A DNA stretch of 64,000 nucleotides from Liolophura sinensis (GCF_032854445.1 NC_088300.1:35075608-35139607); one strand, 5' to 3'; positions 26,701 to 57,070 are shown, counted from the first letter of the stretch. The notes: a model not told the origin generated them from the sequence alone. Numbers and translations are program-made.

Positions 26701-29700
26701 CATATGTTCTCTTTACATAGAGACAGCTTCCTTAAAAAAAAAAGAGAAAACGAAAAGAAAAACAATTGAAGGAGTTGGTTATATAGTTGAAGAGAAGAGG
26801 AGATGAGTAGCTTGGGCTGATGTATCGGCCTTGTGCCTCATCCTGCTTTAGGCTAAGATAGATTTTGGGGGTGCTCTCTGAAGTGGGTCCTAAGACAGGC
26901 CAGCCTAGGCACAATGGAGGCGACTAATGATTGAATGACATGTTCTTCACATTGAATCTTTATCTTTTTCTTAGGACCTACGCCAATTACTAGCGGGAAG
27001 AAATCAATACGGCTACCCCTGACATTTTGCACGTGGAATAAAGAGAGAGAGAGAGAGAGAAAGAGAGGTAAAGAGGGAAGAGCAAGGACACAAGTATAGC
27101 AGGGAATTAATGAAGACATTGAGCTTGCAAATATCCATCCACCCTTGAACATGGTGCAGAATGTATGGGTAGGCACAGATTTACACAGACTCCATCTCAA
27201 TAGCATTGTCCTATTTTCTGCATACACAGGGCCTATTTTCATCAAATCAATTGTTGGTGAAGAGGTGAGGCCAGTATGTTTCCACGATAAATATGATAAA
27301 GATGATACTGGTACTCCCTCAGGAAAAACCAGAGAGCTCTGTGATGAATATGACAATGCCCTTGCTGAAAACACATCAGATGAAATCTGACCATAGCTCT
27401 CATCAATCTTTAATCCAGAGGTATAATTTGTCTGTATTATGCCCCATGTTCTTTGTTCATTGTGTAAGCTTTAACAAATTCGGCAAACCAAACTGAGAGA
27501 TTCCAATACTCCTCAAAGGTTAATGATAATCATACAGTTATTGAGCAATACCCACGCCATTCTTGCCTCTTGTGGTCAATGACGTAAAGGTTGTAGTGCA
27601 TGAGCCAGTACATATAAGGAGTAAACAGGCATTTGTCCCCTTGATTTGTTTGTTTGCTGATGGCTCATGAGGAAATCTGAAGAAGCTGAAGCCTGAAACT
27701 ATCCCACTCTTTTTGGAAGAGCTAAAATGACGCAACACACCATCTCGTATTGAAATATCTAAAAAATGAATGCTTTCTTTGCTCGAACACAATCTCAGCA
27801 AAAAACAAAATGGCGCCGACTGATCAGTTAAATATGCTAGGATTCATTACTATGGTGACCAAGGTTCACTGGGCTTGGGGCAATTAGGAGTGTTCACCGT
27901 GCTTCAAGCATTGACGGAAAATATGCATAATATAGAGGGCTAATTAACAGGTGTAAACATACCCCAAAAATGAAAATTAAAAAATTTCTTGGGCATAATG
28001 TTCTTCATTTGGCTAACGTAATATTTGTTTGACAGTTCCTTTTCATGTGTATCCTTTAACTAATTTTCAGAAAACCATATTCAGGTGATATCGTACTCAT
28101 GGTTACCGTGTATCAATTTGAAATACAATGTTTCTTGCAGAGCTTTCTATACTTTTTAAATAAATCATCACGCATTGATTGAAGACATTGTTGGCATGAT
28201 GAAATTAATTCTAAATGTTAATTTTCTCTATATATATACACACGTATGTAAATGTGTATCAATCTACAGGATGGGACAAACAAATGGACTCAAATCTATA
28301 TTTAAATCCCTTCTCCTAAAATTGATGTTTACAGTCAGTACTAAAATAGCATATTCTATCTATTCTGGGACAAATGAATCACAAAAAGATCCCCATTAAG
28401 TATCGTTAGTGAGTTGAGACACACATAAATAGCACCGCATCCATTTCAACACAAAAAAAAAACATGACTAATAGGACAAACTTTGCCAGGGTTCCATGTC
28501 AGGCAATTAGCCTGTTCAGTCATTTGTAAGGCTTTTCAGACATCATATTTATGATTATGAATTTTGTGAGATTCTCTATTATCAATGTTAATAAACTTGA
28601 GGAAATATTCTCATAAGTATGATGTAATGGAGTCTGGGAACAAAAAACTTGCTAAGTCAGTGATTGGTGATGGGCTTTAAGTACAAAATATATGTACATG
28701 TACATGTACATGTATACATTTAACTATAAAAGTAAGCTATTAGCAAAAAATAGAACAAAAAACAGTTTTTAATTTTGTGGCATACCCAATAACCCCTCTA
28801 TTTTATGCATATTTTCTGTTAACGGTTGAAAATTTTCAGAAATGACAGCTGATATTTTTCAAGGATGAACACTGACTGGGAATACACGACCAGTTTGCCA
28901 ACCCTCCCCCCACCCTTACCCTCCTTCAGACTCTCACCCCCCATAGAATTGTTTTGACAGCTATGTAAATGAAAACTGTGCTTCAGAACCATTTTTATGT
29001 CCCAAGAATGAAAGCTGAGAAGCATTTTCGTACTTTTGTACGTTAAGACATATCCAAACTCCATGTTATGAAATAAAAATCAAAATTTTATCAGCTCTTT
29101 AACTTAAGAAGTCTGGCATTTCAATTATTTCAAATATAATTGATTAATCTACATGTACTTTAAATCTTCAACCTTTTCGGCCTCTGACATGTCTACAGCA
29201 CCTTATGCTAAAACAATTGGTTTGTGTCACTGAAGATGCAAGTTTCCTAAATCTGTGCAAATTATTTCTGTACACCTCATAGTTCTCTCAGAATGTTTCA
29301 AAATCTTGGTCCCAGAATCAGTTGAAAAGACTGAAGAATTATGGTAGCCTTACCCTTAAAGGATTTCCACCAAAGCCTCGCTTTTCTTCCTTTAGTCGAA
29401 TCAACTCCACCATCCTCTGAAATTACAGGTATAACACACTTACTGTATCCCAGAGAAACTTGTGCATAACATCTTTACTACTATAGTAAAGTTTTTCTAC
29501 ATTAATAGATTATTCATGATTTAAATTCAGTCTTAACCTATATTTTGGCAGTGTGGATACAATCTATCATTTCCTCAACTTTTAAAAACAGCACAACATT
29601 CCAACTTAATGTTAAAACTTAGAACAACTTGAAAATTAATTTCAATGAGAGGCTCACATTTCTTCTCTCCGCAGTTGAATTTTTAACGCGAAACTTTTGA

Positions 29701-30397
29701 CCCCTTCCCCTGACGAGGGGAGGTATGCTGAAACTTCTGTCAACTGTGCGTCTCTGTAAATCTGGCTGGTGAGCCTAAAAAAACATAGGGAAAATTTCTA
29801 AATAATAATGAATATGATTATTAGTGTAGTATTTTATTAACATCTGGTCTGTCCTCTACCTATAAAAGTTTGGATAAACTGTGTCTAAATTAATCTGACT
29901 GAGCCAACATGCTTGATCAACAAGAAACATTTCATCCACAAGACAGTGGGGAAACTTTCCTACCTGAAGTTATTCTGGCCTAAGCTGTGTTATCTATTGT
30001 TCATTCCTGCCTTTGCAATAAGGATTTGTGTGCAAACTGGTAAGATAAAACTCATGAACTGAAGGAGAATAATGGTCATTATAGCTTGGACCCTGTGATA
30101 ACATTATACAAGAAAAGGCACTACTTAGTTCAGGATGATTAATAAAAAAAAAAACAATATGTGAATCAGTACAAGATAAAATTTTCTTTTCATGTGGTGC
30201 TACATGTATGTGGTAAAGATGTACTAATTCTACACGAAGGTCAGCATTATTGTAAAGTATATATCAGGTCATACCGCTCCCAAGTAAATGCCAGTGAGAT
30301 TTTTGGAGTAGTGTTTGGAGGACATCGTTTTGCTTGTCGTAGCTGAGCTTTGAGGAGTTGAGACCATCATCGTTCCTGCCCAGGATGGGGGAATCAT
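20774..30397 (-). CDS. Unrecognised multi-exon gene, seven phase-consistent coding exons (3' end unresolved)
   Basis: Exons in transcript order: 30397-30275, 29774-29658, 29416-29354, 24960-24800, 24108-23934, 22426-22332 and 20952-20774. Each is bounded by AG and GT, and phases join as 0,0,0,2,0,2,1 with no internal stop, giving 304 codons so far plus one base. The start ATG (MIPPSWAGTM) has an in-frame TAG 15 codons upstream in the same exon. The product is basic and Ser/Arg-rich, with likely disordered stretches (for example RSFSIPPLVRGRGQKFRVKN) and a more folded-looking segment ending GTDLDEMLGMEEWYRVFCK. No membrane segment, signal peptide or catalytic motif is visible, and I do not recognise the family. 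The last exon seen ends in phase 1, so at least one more exon exists; candidates lie at 19103-19146 and 18093-18184. The joint phase agreement is the main evidence; single exon edges, especially the weak GTGCTT donor at 23934, could shift. Confidence 0.72.
21268..21350 (+). mobile_element. SINE-A tail-end fragment
   Basis: The reverse orientation of the conserved domain is present: TATAAGTGAAATATTCTTGA, then a degraded CCAATCAAAA A-rich tail. The head half is missing. A similar shorter remnant lies at about 21735-21790. Both lie outside the visible exons of the minus-strand gene. Confidence 0.75.
24214..24478 (-). mobile_element. SINE-A, near full length, in an intron of the unrecognised gene
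   Basis: Tail, conserved domain, CCCACGACCATCCGCAGGTT, the B-box region (reverse of GAGTTCAAGTCC) and the head terminus (reverse of GGGGCCTCTGTGGCTCAGTT) are all present. AACCTCAT occurs at both edges (24206-24213 and about 24483-24490) within slightly longer imperfect repeats, consistent with a target-site duplication. It lies between exons 24960-24800 and 24108-23934. Confidence 0.9.
25283..25302 (+). repeat. Homopolymeric G run of about 20
   Basis: Twenty consecutive G residues (C on the minus strand). A pure G run this long can form a G-quadruplex. It is also a common source of assembly length error. Confidence 0.9.
27040..27066 (+). repeat. (GA)n microsatellite
   Basis: AAAGAGAGAGAGAGAGAGAG followed by imperfect GA-rich sequence. 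Confidence 0.9.
28691..28716. repeat. (TGTACA)n-like self-complementary run
   Basis: TATGTACATGTACATGTACA and onward. Shorter versions of ACATGTACATGT recur throughout the window (for example near 1972, 9530, 14808, 19381, 62474), far more often than other 12-mers by eye. Confidence 0.85.
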
Positions 30398-30450
30398 CTT
30401 CCCTCTGTCCAGGCCACGGTCCCCACAGGTGAATGTCCACTAACGAAGGT
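30398..30450 (-). other. 5' UTR part of the first coding exon of the unrecognised gene
   Basis: A 3' splice signal (CTAATTGCAG) precedes 30450, and an in-frame TAG separates it from the ATG at 30397. Together these make this an internal exon holding the end of the 5' UTR and the start codon, so an upstream non-coding exon is expected. Confidence 0.5.
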
Positions 30451-31880
30451 CTGCAATTAGTTATCATTTAGTTATCTCATTTACTCAAAAATGTTTCACT
30501 TACAGAATGGCTATCAGTCTTGTGAATGGAAGAAAAGTCAGTGCCTACGGTAAACCACTAACCTTTCATAAACTGCTTTACATGAATTTTCTCACCTAGC
30601 TGTGATCTACAGGTATGCATGGACACCATACTGGTGTCAAGAAAAGAGGCCTTTGGAGACCATTTAACATCTCAAGATGAACTTTGATTTGCTTCTTTGT
30701 TTTATCATGCTTTATTGTTGCTGTACATATCATTTTGGTCATATCAGGATGGAATCTCCTTGCAGAAGACACTTAAATCATAGAGCTGATCTATGATCCC
30801 CACATGATACCTACCTCTGAGCAGATACTTTACAGAGACTGGGTTGACCTGTTTGTTTAATTTTTTTGACAGGTTTTTAATGCAATTTAAGAATTTTTCC
30901 CTATATATATGCATCATGGCAATCAGTGTCATGGGTGGGGGAAAAAAGGGAACCCATGTTAACCTATCAGCAACTTCATCCTGATGAATGTTTCCAGGTG
31001 GAACGTTCAGACTGGCACTCCATATACATAGCCGGAAGAAGAATGACAGCACATGAATTTAGAAATCTGATCCTTCACAAATTAAGGCCAGGATTTACAT
31101 GCACACTTACCATATCCTGCATATATCTGCTTCTGATGTTGTATGAATAAACCGGCCGAGGATAGTGTTACATTGTTAGTTTCCAAATCGTCAACAACAA
31201 ATCATTCAAGAAATTGGTCAAATTGCCCATGATACAGAAAAATACATAGTCCAAAACTTCCAACCGTACAGTTAATTCAAGATTAATTATTTATAATTCA
31301 TTATAGAAACAACTTTAATATTAACTTGAACATTTAGCACAATGTAATTTTGTCCTGAGATTGCTCATATCCCCAGTTCTGAATTAACCATGGGTTGGAT
31401 TGATGTCACCAATTGACCGGGTCAATACCTTCAATGGTACTTTTGGTTTTGTTGGTAATTAAACTTGTTTCTGGTAACTATTCACTCCAGATTAACCGGT
31501 CAGATTAACAACACTACTCAGAAAGCACTATCCAAAAAATACCATGCAGCAACTTTTCAAAGTGAAGTCACACAAGTTGGATGAGTTTGAGGTGCATGTA
31601 TTGATTTGGCAATAAAGAATCCAAGGATGTCTTTCCTTAGGTCATGTCCATGGATATGCATTTAATTGGACACATTACTTTTGGAAATGTGCAATGCATG
31701 TATGTAGTACAATGCATATGGCCTTCTAAACATTTTAATAAACCTAGCTGTGGGTTGACAAAAGTAAATATGTGAAGTATATCCATATATATACCCACAA
31801 TAATGTATACATGCAGAACCCACAACCAACTGAAAGTTAAAATATATATGTACACATGCCACGGCACAAGCAAGACGGAC

Positions 31881-32031
31881 ATATTTATTTATTTATTTAT
31901 TTATTTATTTGATTGGTGTTTTACTCCGTACTCAAGAATATTTCATTTATATGAAGGCGACCAGTGTTATGGTGGGAGGAAACAGAGCAGAGCCTGGGGG
32001 AAACCCACGACCATCTGTAGGTTGCTGACAG
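31881..32031 (-). mobile_element. SINE-A, head-truncated copy
   Basis: (TTTA)n tail, GATTGGTGTTTTACTCCGTA, the conserved domain and GGGGGAAACCCACGACCATC are present, ending near GTTGCTGACAGACG. The tRNA-like head is missing. Confidence 0.88.
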
Positions 32032-32559
32032 ACGAACTTGGTAACATATTTTGGTAACATATTTAGAGTGCATTGAGCTGTACTCAATAATTTCTTCACA
32101 AATTTTACCATCCATAAAGTCTTTGCTATAATATGTGCGATAAAACTTTTTGAGAAGATTTGTCTTAGACAATTAACGTCAACCTGCCTTTCCTTTTCTG
32201 TTTTTAATTTTATTTCATTTATTTGCATTTCTAATTCTCTATTAATTAAAAGCACTGGTACTGGTATTATTTGAGTTTTTCTTTTAATTAGGGATACATG
32301 CAAAGTTTTTTTTTTTTTTTTAACCCATTCATGATTCAGATGCTTATGACCATTTCACAAAACCACATGTTCATGGACTGTTCTATTAAACCCTAAAACT
32401 TTTTAATTTGGGGGGAATTTGATAGTTGAGGTTGCTGTCACGTGCAAAGTGGCGTCACTTCACTTAAAAATGAGCTTTTCACATTGAGCATCTGAGAAGG
32501 GGCTCACTAGCTGACAAAAGGCAAAAGTCATGTATCATTACACGGTTGAAAATAAGCAA

Positions 32560-32920
32560 GTGCGCCCGAGGATACTGTACGTAACTGAGTGATGACAGCG
32601 AGCCTAATTTTCGTGTCCGTTACCCCTACCTTAAGGTTACTTCATCTCATTACATGACATGTTACAGGTAGCATAACAGCTTAACCGACATTATTTAAAC
32701 AACATTCTCATCACTTATCCAAACTGTTGGGTTTCTTGCTGGTTTTTACCTCAGAAAAAGTTAACCAACACAAATATGTCTCGGGGCCCTATCGCTCGCA
32801 AAGAGACAGCCTCGTTTTCGGATGGCGTGGTTCTCCAAGCAACAGCGGCGCACGTGCTTGCTTGTTGACATGCCAGGCGCGTGCCAAGACGGACCCCGAT
32901 CGATAGTATATCGACCCATT
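32560..32920 (-). promoter_or_regulatory. Possible CpG-containing promoter / non-coding first exon
   Basis: This stretch is richer in GC and CpG than its surroundings (GGACCCCGATCGATAG, GCGGCGCACGTGC on the plus strand). A minus-strand donor-like TTCTGAG then GTAAAAAC lies at 32750. It sits about 2.1 kb upstream of the ATG-bearing exon of the unrecognised minus-strand gene. The link is inferred from position only; overlapping short frames here look spurious. Confidence 0.3.
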
Positions 32921-35900
32921 CGTAAACTTGACATAGCAAATCGGATTAGTGTGTGGAGTCAGAGCTGTGTAAAGATTGTATTCAGATGGTGTAAATAAGT
33001 TATTTGGTAACAGGTATATCTTTCCCTGGGCCATCAGCTTGCCAGCTGAGGATTTGAACCAGCAATCTGTGGGTTTCCAGTCCATGCTTCTATCACAAGA
33101 ATAAAGGGAAATTCCCACCAACCCGGAGGTAGATCGCGCTTATACATGTACACACCCTGTTACATTCACCCCAGGTTTCCTGTAGTCACGTCATTAATAG
33201 TGACTGCCAAGGAAAGGAGAGTTAAACACACACTGGGTCCACCAAAGCATAACAGTCTGCTATATAATCCACCCCATCAACCCTGCTTACATCGTATAAA
33301 GTGTGACAAGGCTTACCAACTATTTGCCTTTTATAGCGTGGACTCAAAACCAAGAGATCATTGGTTCAAGTCCCCAAATGGTAAGCCCCTTTGTTCATGG
33401 ACTAATCGGAAGATAAATTTTATTCATCTCTTTTGGTTTCATGTTGCTGTATATGTGTCTGTAAGTTGTTGACAACTGGAAATCAAAAGGTGAGGGTTTC
33501 TGGTGTCCTCTAATCAAAATCCTGATTGTCGTTACACGTGAAGTATTCTCAGGTGTAAAACAGCAATCAAACAAATGGATGACAAAATCACGATGGAGTT
33601 GGTATATGCTAAAATCAAATGCATCATCATTTATTAGTAGCAAGTGTTGCGGACATGTAAACTGTCATTTGCACTCTTAAACTCACTGAAGTATTCAAAG
33701 TTTTTCAGATGTACATTTACATGCAATGCTACCATATACTGCTTGTTTAACACACAAGACAACATGAAGTACCATTTCTGCATTTCTATTTTGATTATTA
33801 AAGTACCCTAGAAAGCCATACTGAATGAAGTAAATTTTTTACAACTGTATATATATGTACGTATCATTTTTGCCCCTCTACAATTAATCTTTAAAGTTGC
33901 ACTATTATCCTCCCACACCCTCCGTACTAACCCAGACAAATGATTCCATCGATTTAGTTTCAGCACTGTCCAAATCAACAGATTTAAATGGCTGACAAAA
34001 CCCACTGTTATCACAGGACTACAGAAACTACTACTGACAGCTACGTACACATGTTGTTACCAAATGGACACAATGCTCACATGCACCAAGTAAATAACAA
34101 ATTATTTACATTAAGTCTCTCTAAATAAATATATGAATGAATCGCACAGTAGCAATTACCAGCACAGGTGCACAAAATACACGTACAGCATATCAAACTA
34201 GCACTTTTCCAACATGTTGACAAATTTAGTAAGAATATTAACATGAAATGATGGCACACAAATTTGACAAATATACTTCTGTTTATACTATATATAATCT
34301 ATAACTATATACAATCATTCAGGTATAGTAGCACTGTATAAGTGCTCTCTTCAGAAATATAGACCTAGCAATAATAATCCTTACTTTCTTCATTATGTGT
34401 TAACCACTGGTTTTTTTTTTTTTTTTTTTTACTTCCAAATTCAAATTAATAATGCATAGTACTTTGATTTTCAGACCATCTTAAGATGCCTTCCAATTTA
34501 CTAACTTGAACATTCACAAGACTGTTAACACAATGTTACAAATCAACGTTTTTCCTCTGAGCCATTTATGCACAGCTTTGTTTCTTTCTTCTTAAAGTTT
34601 GCAGAGTTTACATAATTTTTAACACAGCACCAGGAGATAAATCTATGGCAAAGTATAGCAGACCTGACAGGGTGAAGACTTCCTTCTTTACACTTGTCTT
34701 TAATCTGCTGTGATTTTCACAGAGAAAACATTTTGGTATCCAGTACTACATAACACCTTACCTACACAACTAAAGTAAACTTAAAAAGCTGCTGATGTCT
34801 ATATTTCAATAACAAGCTTTCATCTAAACATTAAAGTTGGATGAAAGATATTGCATTCCTGGACAATTGTAGAAATTAACATGAACAAGAATGGAAAAAA
34901 AATCCACAAAACACAGAATGTCCCATAAAATCAATAAAATGTAAGCAAAATAAATAATAAACCTCAAATATGGGTCTTTATTCAATAACACAATAAACTA
35001 AAATGAACCTATTACAAAATAAAAACTACAACAAATACATGATCTGCCCAAATAAAGCCAACTTGAATGCTCCTATAGGGGTATTTTTCCACATGGTGAT
35101 CTGCCTAGATGTTAAAGCCTGCAAATCTCCACAAAAGTCACGAGGTAAGTTCTCTTATTTATGTTTGGCAGCGTCTGGTTATAATCTTACAAGCAAATAC
35201 ATATACTGAGAAAGTGAGTCAAAAGTATTAAGAATTCCTTATGTTTTCCGATATATCAGTACGTACTCAAAAATGGTGAAACAGTTGTGGAGATGAAATA
35301 ACCTGCAGGGGAATTTTAAAGCAACAGATCCAGTACATGTACCAATAATTATAAACTGTTCCACTGTTTACAGAGGTGCACTACCTGTATTAGTGCAATA
35401 TTTTCCACTAATATACAAACAAATCAATTTTGACTTGCCTGCCAGAGGCTTTATAGATAAGAAAACTTTGGGAATAAACAATCAACAACATATAAAATAT
35501 AACATTTAAAGAATCAATCACCCAGGAGCCTCAGTTCAAGCCCAGTTCATGCTGGTTTCCTCTCCAGCCATAAGTGGGAAGGTCTGTCAGCAACCTGCAG
35601 AGGGTTGTGGGTTTCCCCCAAGCTCTGCCTGGATTCCTCTCACCATAATGCTGGCCGCTGTTGTATAAGTGAAATATTCTTGAGTGCAGCATAAAACACC
35701 AACCATATAAATAAATAAATAATCAATAATCAATCTGAATGTAGGGGCTATAATGATGAGTATGATTATCATGAGGTTCCTGCACAACATTTAACATTTA
35801 ACAGTGAACATTCATAACCACCTAAGCATTACAGTTACATGCACTTCACCACATGTAGTAACAAAAGGCATTCAGGTAATGCAGATAGCTCACCTGATTG

Positions 35901-37377
35901 AGCAGTTCATAAAACTGTATAATGTTCATGTCATACATTCAAATATTGACCTTTAAGCCAAAATAAAATAGAATGATTGTCATACACAGATATTATTCTC
36001 TAAGTAGATCTTGTCATTAAATTAACAAGAAAGGCCAAAATTATTATCCTGTCACAAATATGACTGTTTATCATATGTGTAAAGATTGCAGACCAGTGAC
36101 TTCACCCGTTATGGAGTTGTAAATCATTGTTGTGGAAACAGACCCCTGTGGGGAGTTAGTGCCGAACTTTACCACAGAGGCCTTTGATATGCACATCACG
36201 AACTGCATTTGGCAATCCACCATGTACCATGGATGGAAACTACAGCCCTGTGAATGGCTGAGGATATATTGAGCTATGAAGTAAAAAACCTTCATGGTCT
36301 TTGATATGTAAATTGCTACCCGCTATTGGCTCTCTGTGTACTATGGTTGGCCACTACAGCCCTATGATTGGTCAAAAACTTTAACCAAACTGAACACTGC
36401 CACCGTCACCATCACCGACAACATGACCCTCCCCCCTCTCACAATACCTCTCATTACTTCTTACAGGCGAGCTAAAAATTTCTTTTATTAATACACGTAA
36501 TTTTATTCTTATCACAGTCTAAGATAACAACAATCGAAAGCATGTAAAATATAACAAGTAGACCACTAACATGCTAACATCTGATCTAAATCTATATTAA
36601 GCCTAAAATACCTAAAACTTCCACCGAGTAAGTCTTTTTCAGTCATAGAGATAACTGCTAAGGTGAAGATTGTACATCATCATATGATAAACAGAGGATA
36701 CTGCACAGTGAAGGTTGAATATCATAAATATTTTTCACTGTGCAATATTCTATTTATTATTTATATTTTGACGATATCGTGATTTTGTGTATTTGAACAA
36801 ATTTAAGTACTGTTCTGACGTCATGCCCTTATTGCACAACATGAGAAGTGGTTGATGTTGACTGAACTTGTATTATGACGTCATTCTGCTAAGCTCACAT
36901 TGGAATAAAAACAAAATGTTCCTTTGTGACGTTGGGGTGTGTATATCTAACTCTAGCCAGTGAGATATTACTTTTATCAGTGATGGATATCCTGACATTT
37001 TCACCTTTATACAAATAATAAAGATTACCCTTGAACCACTCACACTCTTGCATGAAGGGCTTGCATTAGCTTAACAGTAAGTGTGTCACCATCCTACCAT
37101 GTCAAAACTGATCATCACTGATCATCAAGAGCTATATTAAAAAGGCTCAATGTTGCTTCTGTGTTCCTTGATGCCAAATAATAAATAAATTAATATTCAT
37201 TAATAAATACTTTAGCTCTAACTGCACTAAGGATAAATACTCTAGAATCTCATTATTTTTAAAGATTCAACCAATTAGCACAGATATAAAACAATATGTT
37301 TAGTTTAATGGCAACTGCTAGAAAAACTTCTAGAATGCAAGATTTTTTTACAGGAATTGTCAAGTACATATTGGTAC
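32921..37377. other. Spacer between the unrecognised gene and ABCC10; no gene seen
   Basis: Mostly AT-rich DNA. It contains the SINE at 35521, a degenerate SINE trace near 33531-33578, and an imperfect ~110-bp direct duplication at about 36180-36390 (both halves carry ACTACAGCCCT). A small hairpin is at about 36698-36757, with 11-bp arms TGCACAGTGAA / TTCACTGTGCA. I found no splice-bounded coding segment. Confidence 0.5.
35521..35722 (+). mobile_element. SINE-A, B-box through tail, 5' truncated
   Basis: Begins near the head terminus (AGGAGCCTCAGTTCAAGCCC) with most of the A-box region deleted. It continues through GCTGGTTTCCTCTCCAGCC, the conserved domain and an AATAAATAAATAA tail. A 7-bp AATCAAT at each edge may be the target-site duplication. 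Confidence 0.85.
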
Positions 37378-37383
37378 TTTTAT
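37378..37383 (-). terminator. Putative ABCC10 polyadenylation signal AATAAA
   Basis: TTTATT on the plus strand, about 340 nt below the stop codon and the first canonical hexamer I see there. It would give a 3' UTR of roughly 360 nt. Further TTTATT copies occur lower down, so alternative ends are possible. Confidence 0.45.
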
Positions 37384-37724
37384 TAGTACTACACTACAGG
37401 CAGATCCTAATCTGCCGCCGCCATCACGTCTCAGAAGATATAAGGACTGCTGGCGCATGATACATGTACGGTGATTGTCTACCCATACATCAATCATGTT
37501 CACTTTTCTACACATAACGCGATCCTCTGGCCATTACAAGTAAAATGATGCAAAAATGGAAATGACATGGAATGTTTACATTGAGGATAAGCCTACTCTG
37601 TTAAGTGCATGTACCAGACATCCACTAGACATCCACTTGGAAAACAGGCAGTACAAAAAAAACAGTTCAAGGAGCTGAAGGGAGATAATTCTGGTCATCA
37701 TTTTAGTGATGCAACCACAAGACC

Positions 37725-55109
<17,385 letters not shown>

Positions 55110-56227
55110 TTTTCTATCATCAACTCGGTCGTCAGCTCACCTCTTCAGTTCACACTTCTTCACATTTGATCTATGTCTGCTCCATCATTCAATGTCATAA
55201 AACTTTGAGTGAAAATGATCAAAAAATTTCCACAACACGACCGTACGTGCTGTATTCTCAACATTTGACAGACGATGAAACCGCACGACCAACCTACGGC
55301 AGATGTCGCAAAAGTAGCCTTTGGTGACGTGAACCATCACGAAGTGCTACCACTATCACCTTACAGTATCCAATGAAACAGCAAGGAAAAGACAACATCT
55401 CTCTTCACACTCGTTAATTGTATCTGTGAAGCACAATTTTCACGCTGTTTACTAATTTTGGTACGATACGTTTACAAACCAATTTACTTCCTGTTGTGGC
55501 TACAAAACTCATGTCTTTTTTTTTCTCATACCATAATCACACATGGCTCGATGTGTTGTCAATCCACGTGGATTAAGATATCAGAACAGCCGGACATAGC
55601 AAGGATTATGACTGTGAAGCTCGTTAAAGACCAAATAAGCGAAAGTGTGAGAGCCGTGTGTCACCTATTAATATATATACATACTTTACACGTGTGTGTT
55701 TATACTCGCAGGTATCGCCTGACGTCTCTGGTGAATTGTTGTATGTAGCCTACAGGTCGAGTATTGCACTCCCGTATGCATGCAATAAACATTCGTCTCT
55801 GTACTACTGCAGTTTCCATATTGTTACTCCATTGTCCCCAGATGTAAACCCAGGACTGTCAAGCAGCTCCCGTGACAATACCGTATATGTCAGACATCGC
55901 CGTGTCCTTTACCCTATAGAACCGCTATCGAAGATTCCGATTTCACATAATGTTCGATTGTATACCACAGTTTATGATTATCATTTCTCTCTGCATATCA
56001 GATATCATATGCACATGCTTTGTCCTCAACACTCGAATGCAGATGCCATGTAACAGTGCATAACTTTAGTATGTAACTTAAGGATTTCAAATGCAGCTTT
56101 TGTATCACAGATTATGACTTTAAACTCCGCGTTGTCTTCTTACCCATTGCGATATAAACGCGATATTAAAAACAAGTCTTAGGGCCTATCTCTCGGTGGA
56201 TATTTTTCATATGTCAAAAAGGTGTCC

Positions 56228-57070
56228 TTAATCCACCTGTTGCGCTTATCCAAACACCAACACCTGGGTTCAGAATTCATGTATCACAGTACGATATGCG
56301 ATAGGCCTATGCGGCATCATAACACGTCTGATTTATCAGTGTATAACTTTATATGTAAAAAAATCGGAGAGTTCTTAATCCCCGTGTTGCGCTTACCCAA
56401 ATCTCAACACGTGGATTCAGATTTTATATAGCTATAGCATGTACATCCCCGATCTTGTTTTTAAACGACACTTCTTTTCTTTTACACATTGCAATATACA
56501 ACATTATAACACACGTCTTATTTTTTGGTTTTACTCTCTATGCTGTACATCTTTAATGACATCTTATCTGTTGATTTATATACTTGATATTTAAAACTCA
56601 AAGTATCCTTAATGCACATATTGTTCTCACCCAAACCCTGACACGTAGATTCAGGTTTCACATGACAGCATTTAACTGTACATATCCAGACCATAACTGC
56701 AAAAATCACTTTTTCCTGTTAACCACTGGGTACGGCAAGTAAATGAATAAATGTGATACCCATATATTGTCTCTTAATATAAATTTTACATATGCTGTCG
56801 TACATCGTCGTGTTCTCAACCCACGTGTTCCGCTCCCCTAATTGACAGAGTCAGCGTGTAGATTTCTTTGTCATTTCTCAGCTTTTATGGAAAATAAAAT
56901 CATAGACACATTTATATGTATTTAATAAAGAAGAAATTTTTACATCACTCTTCTTTTCTCTTACCATACTCTATATATACATGTATGTCGATGACACACT
57001 AATTACAACCTTACTCCACCTGTTGCTACCCTGTCCCTCAACACTTGGATTCGAACAACACGCATACATA
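56228..57070. repeat. Degenerate ~200-bp tandem repeat
   Basis: A motif of the type CCACSTGTTGCGCTTACCCA, then CTCAACACGTGGATTCA, recurs at about 56228, 56374, 56607, 56809 and 57008, with weaker relatives down to about 55530. Units are far diverged, with spacing of 146 to 233 bp. It looks like an old satellite remnant. Confidence 0.6.

Noticed and set aside
26853-27390. 173-codon minus frame overlapping an 81-codon plus frame
   Set aside because: Crosses a (GA)n tract, no family resemblance, both strands open over the same DNA; not enough to call a gene, though the longest unexplained frame here.
27538-27801. 87-codon minus-strand frame
   Set aside because: No acceptor/donor pair that fits its phase with the neighbouring gene exons; the exons at 29416-29354 and 24960-24800 already join without it.
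31803-32057. 84-codon plus-strand frame
   Set aside because: Mostly SINE-A sequence.
55458-56053. Two overlapping plus-strand frames between ABCC10 and RAD51B
   Set aside because: Lie in the degraded tandem repeat region with no protein-like conservation or splice context.
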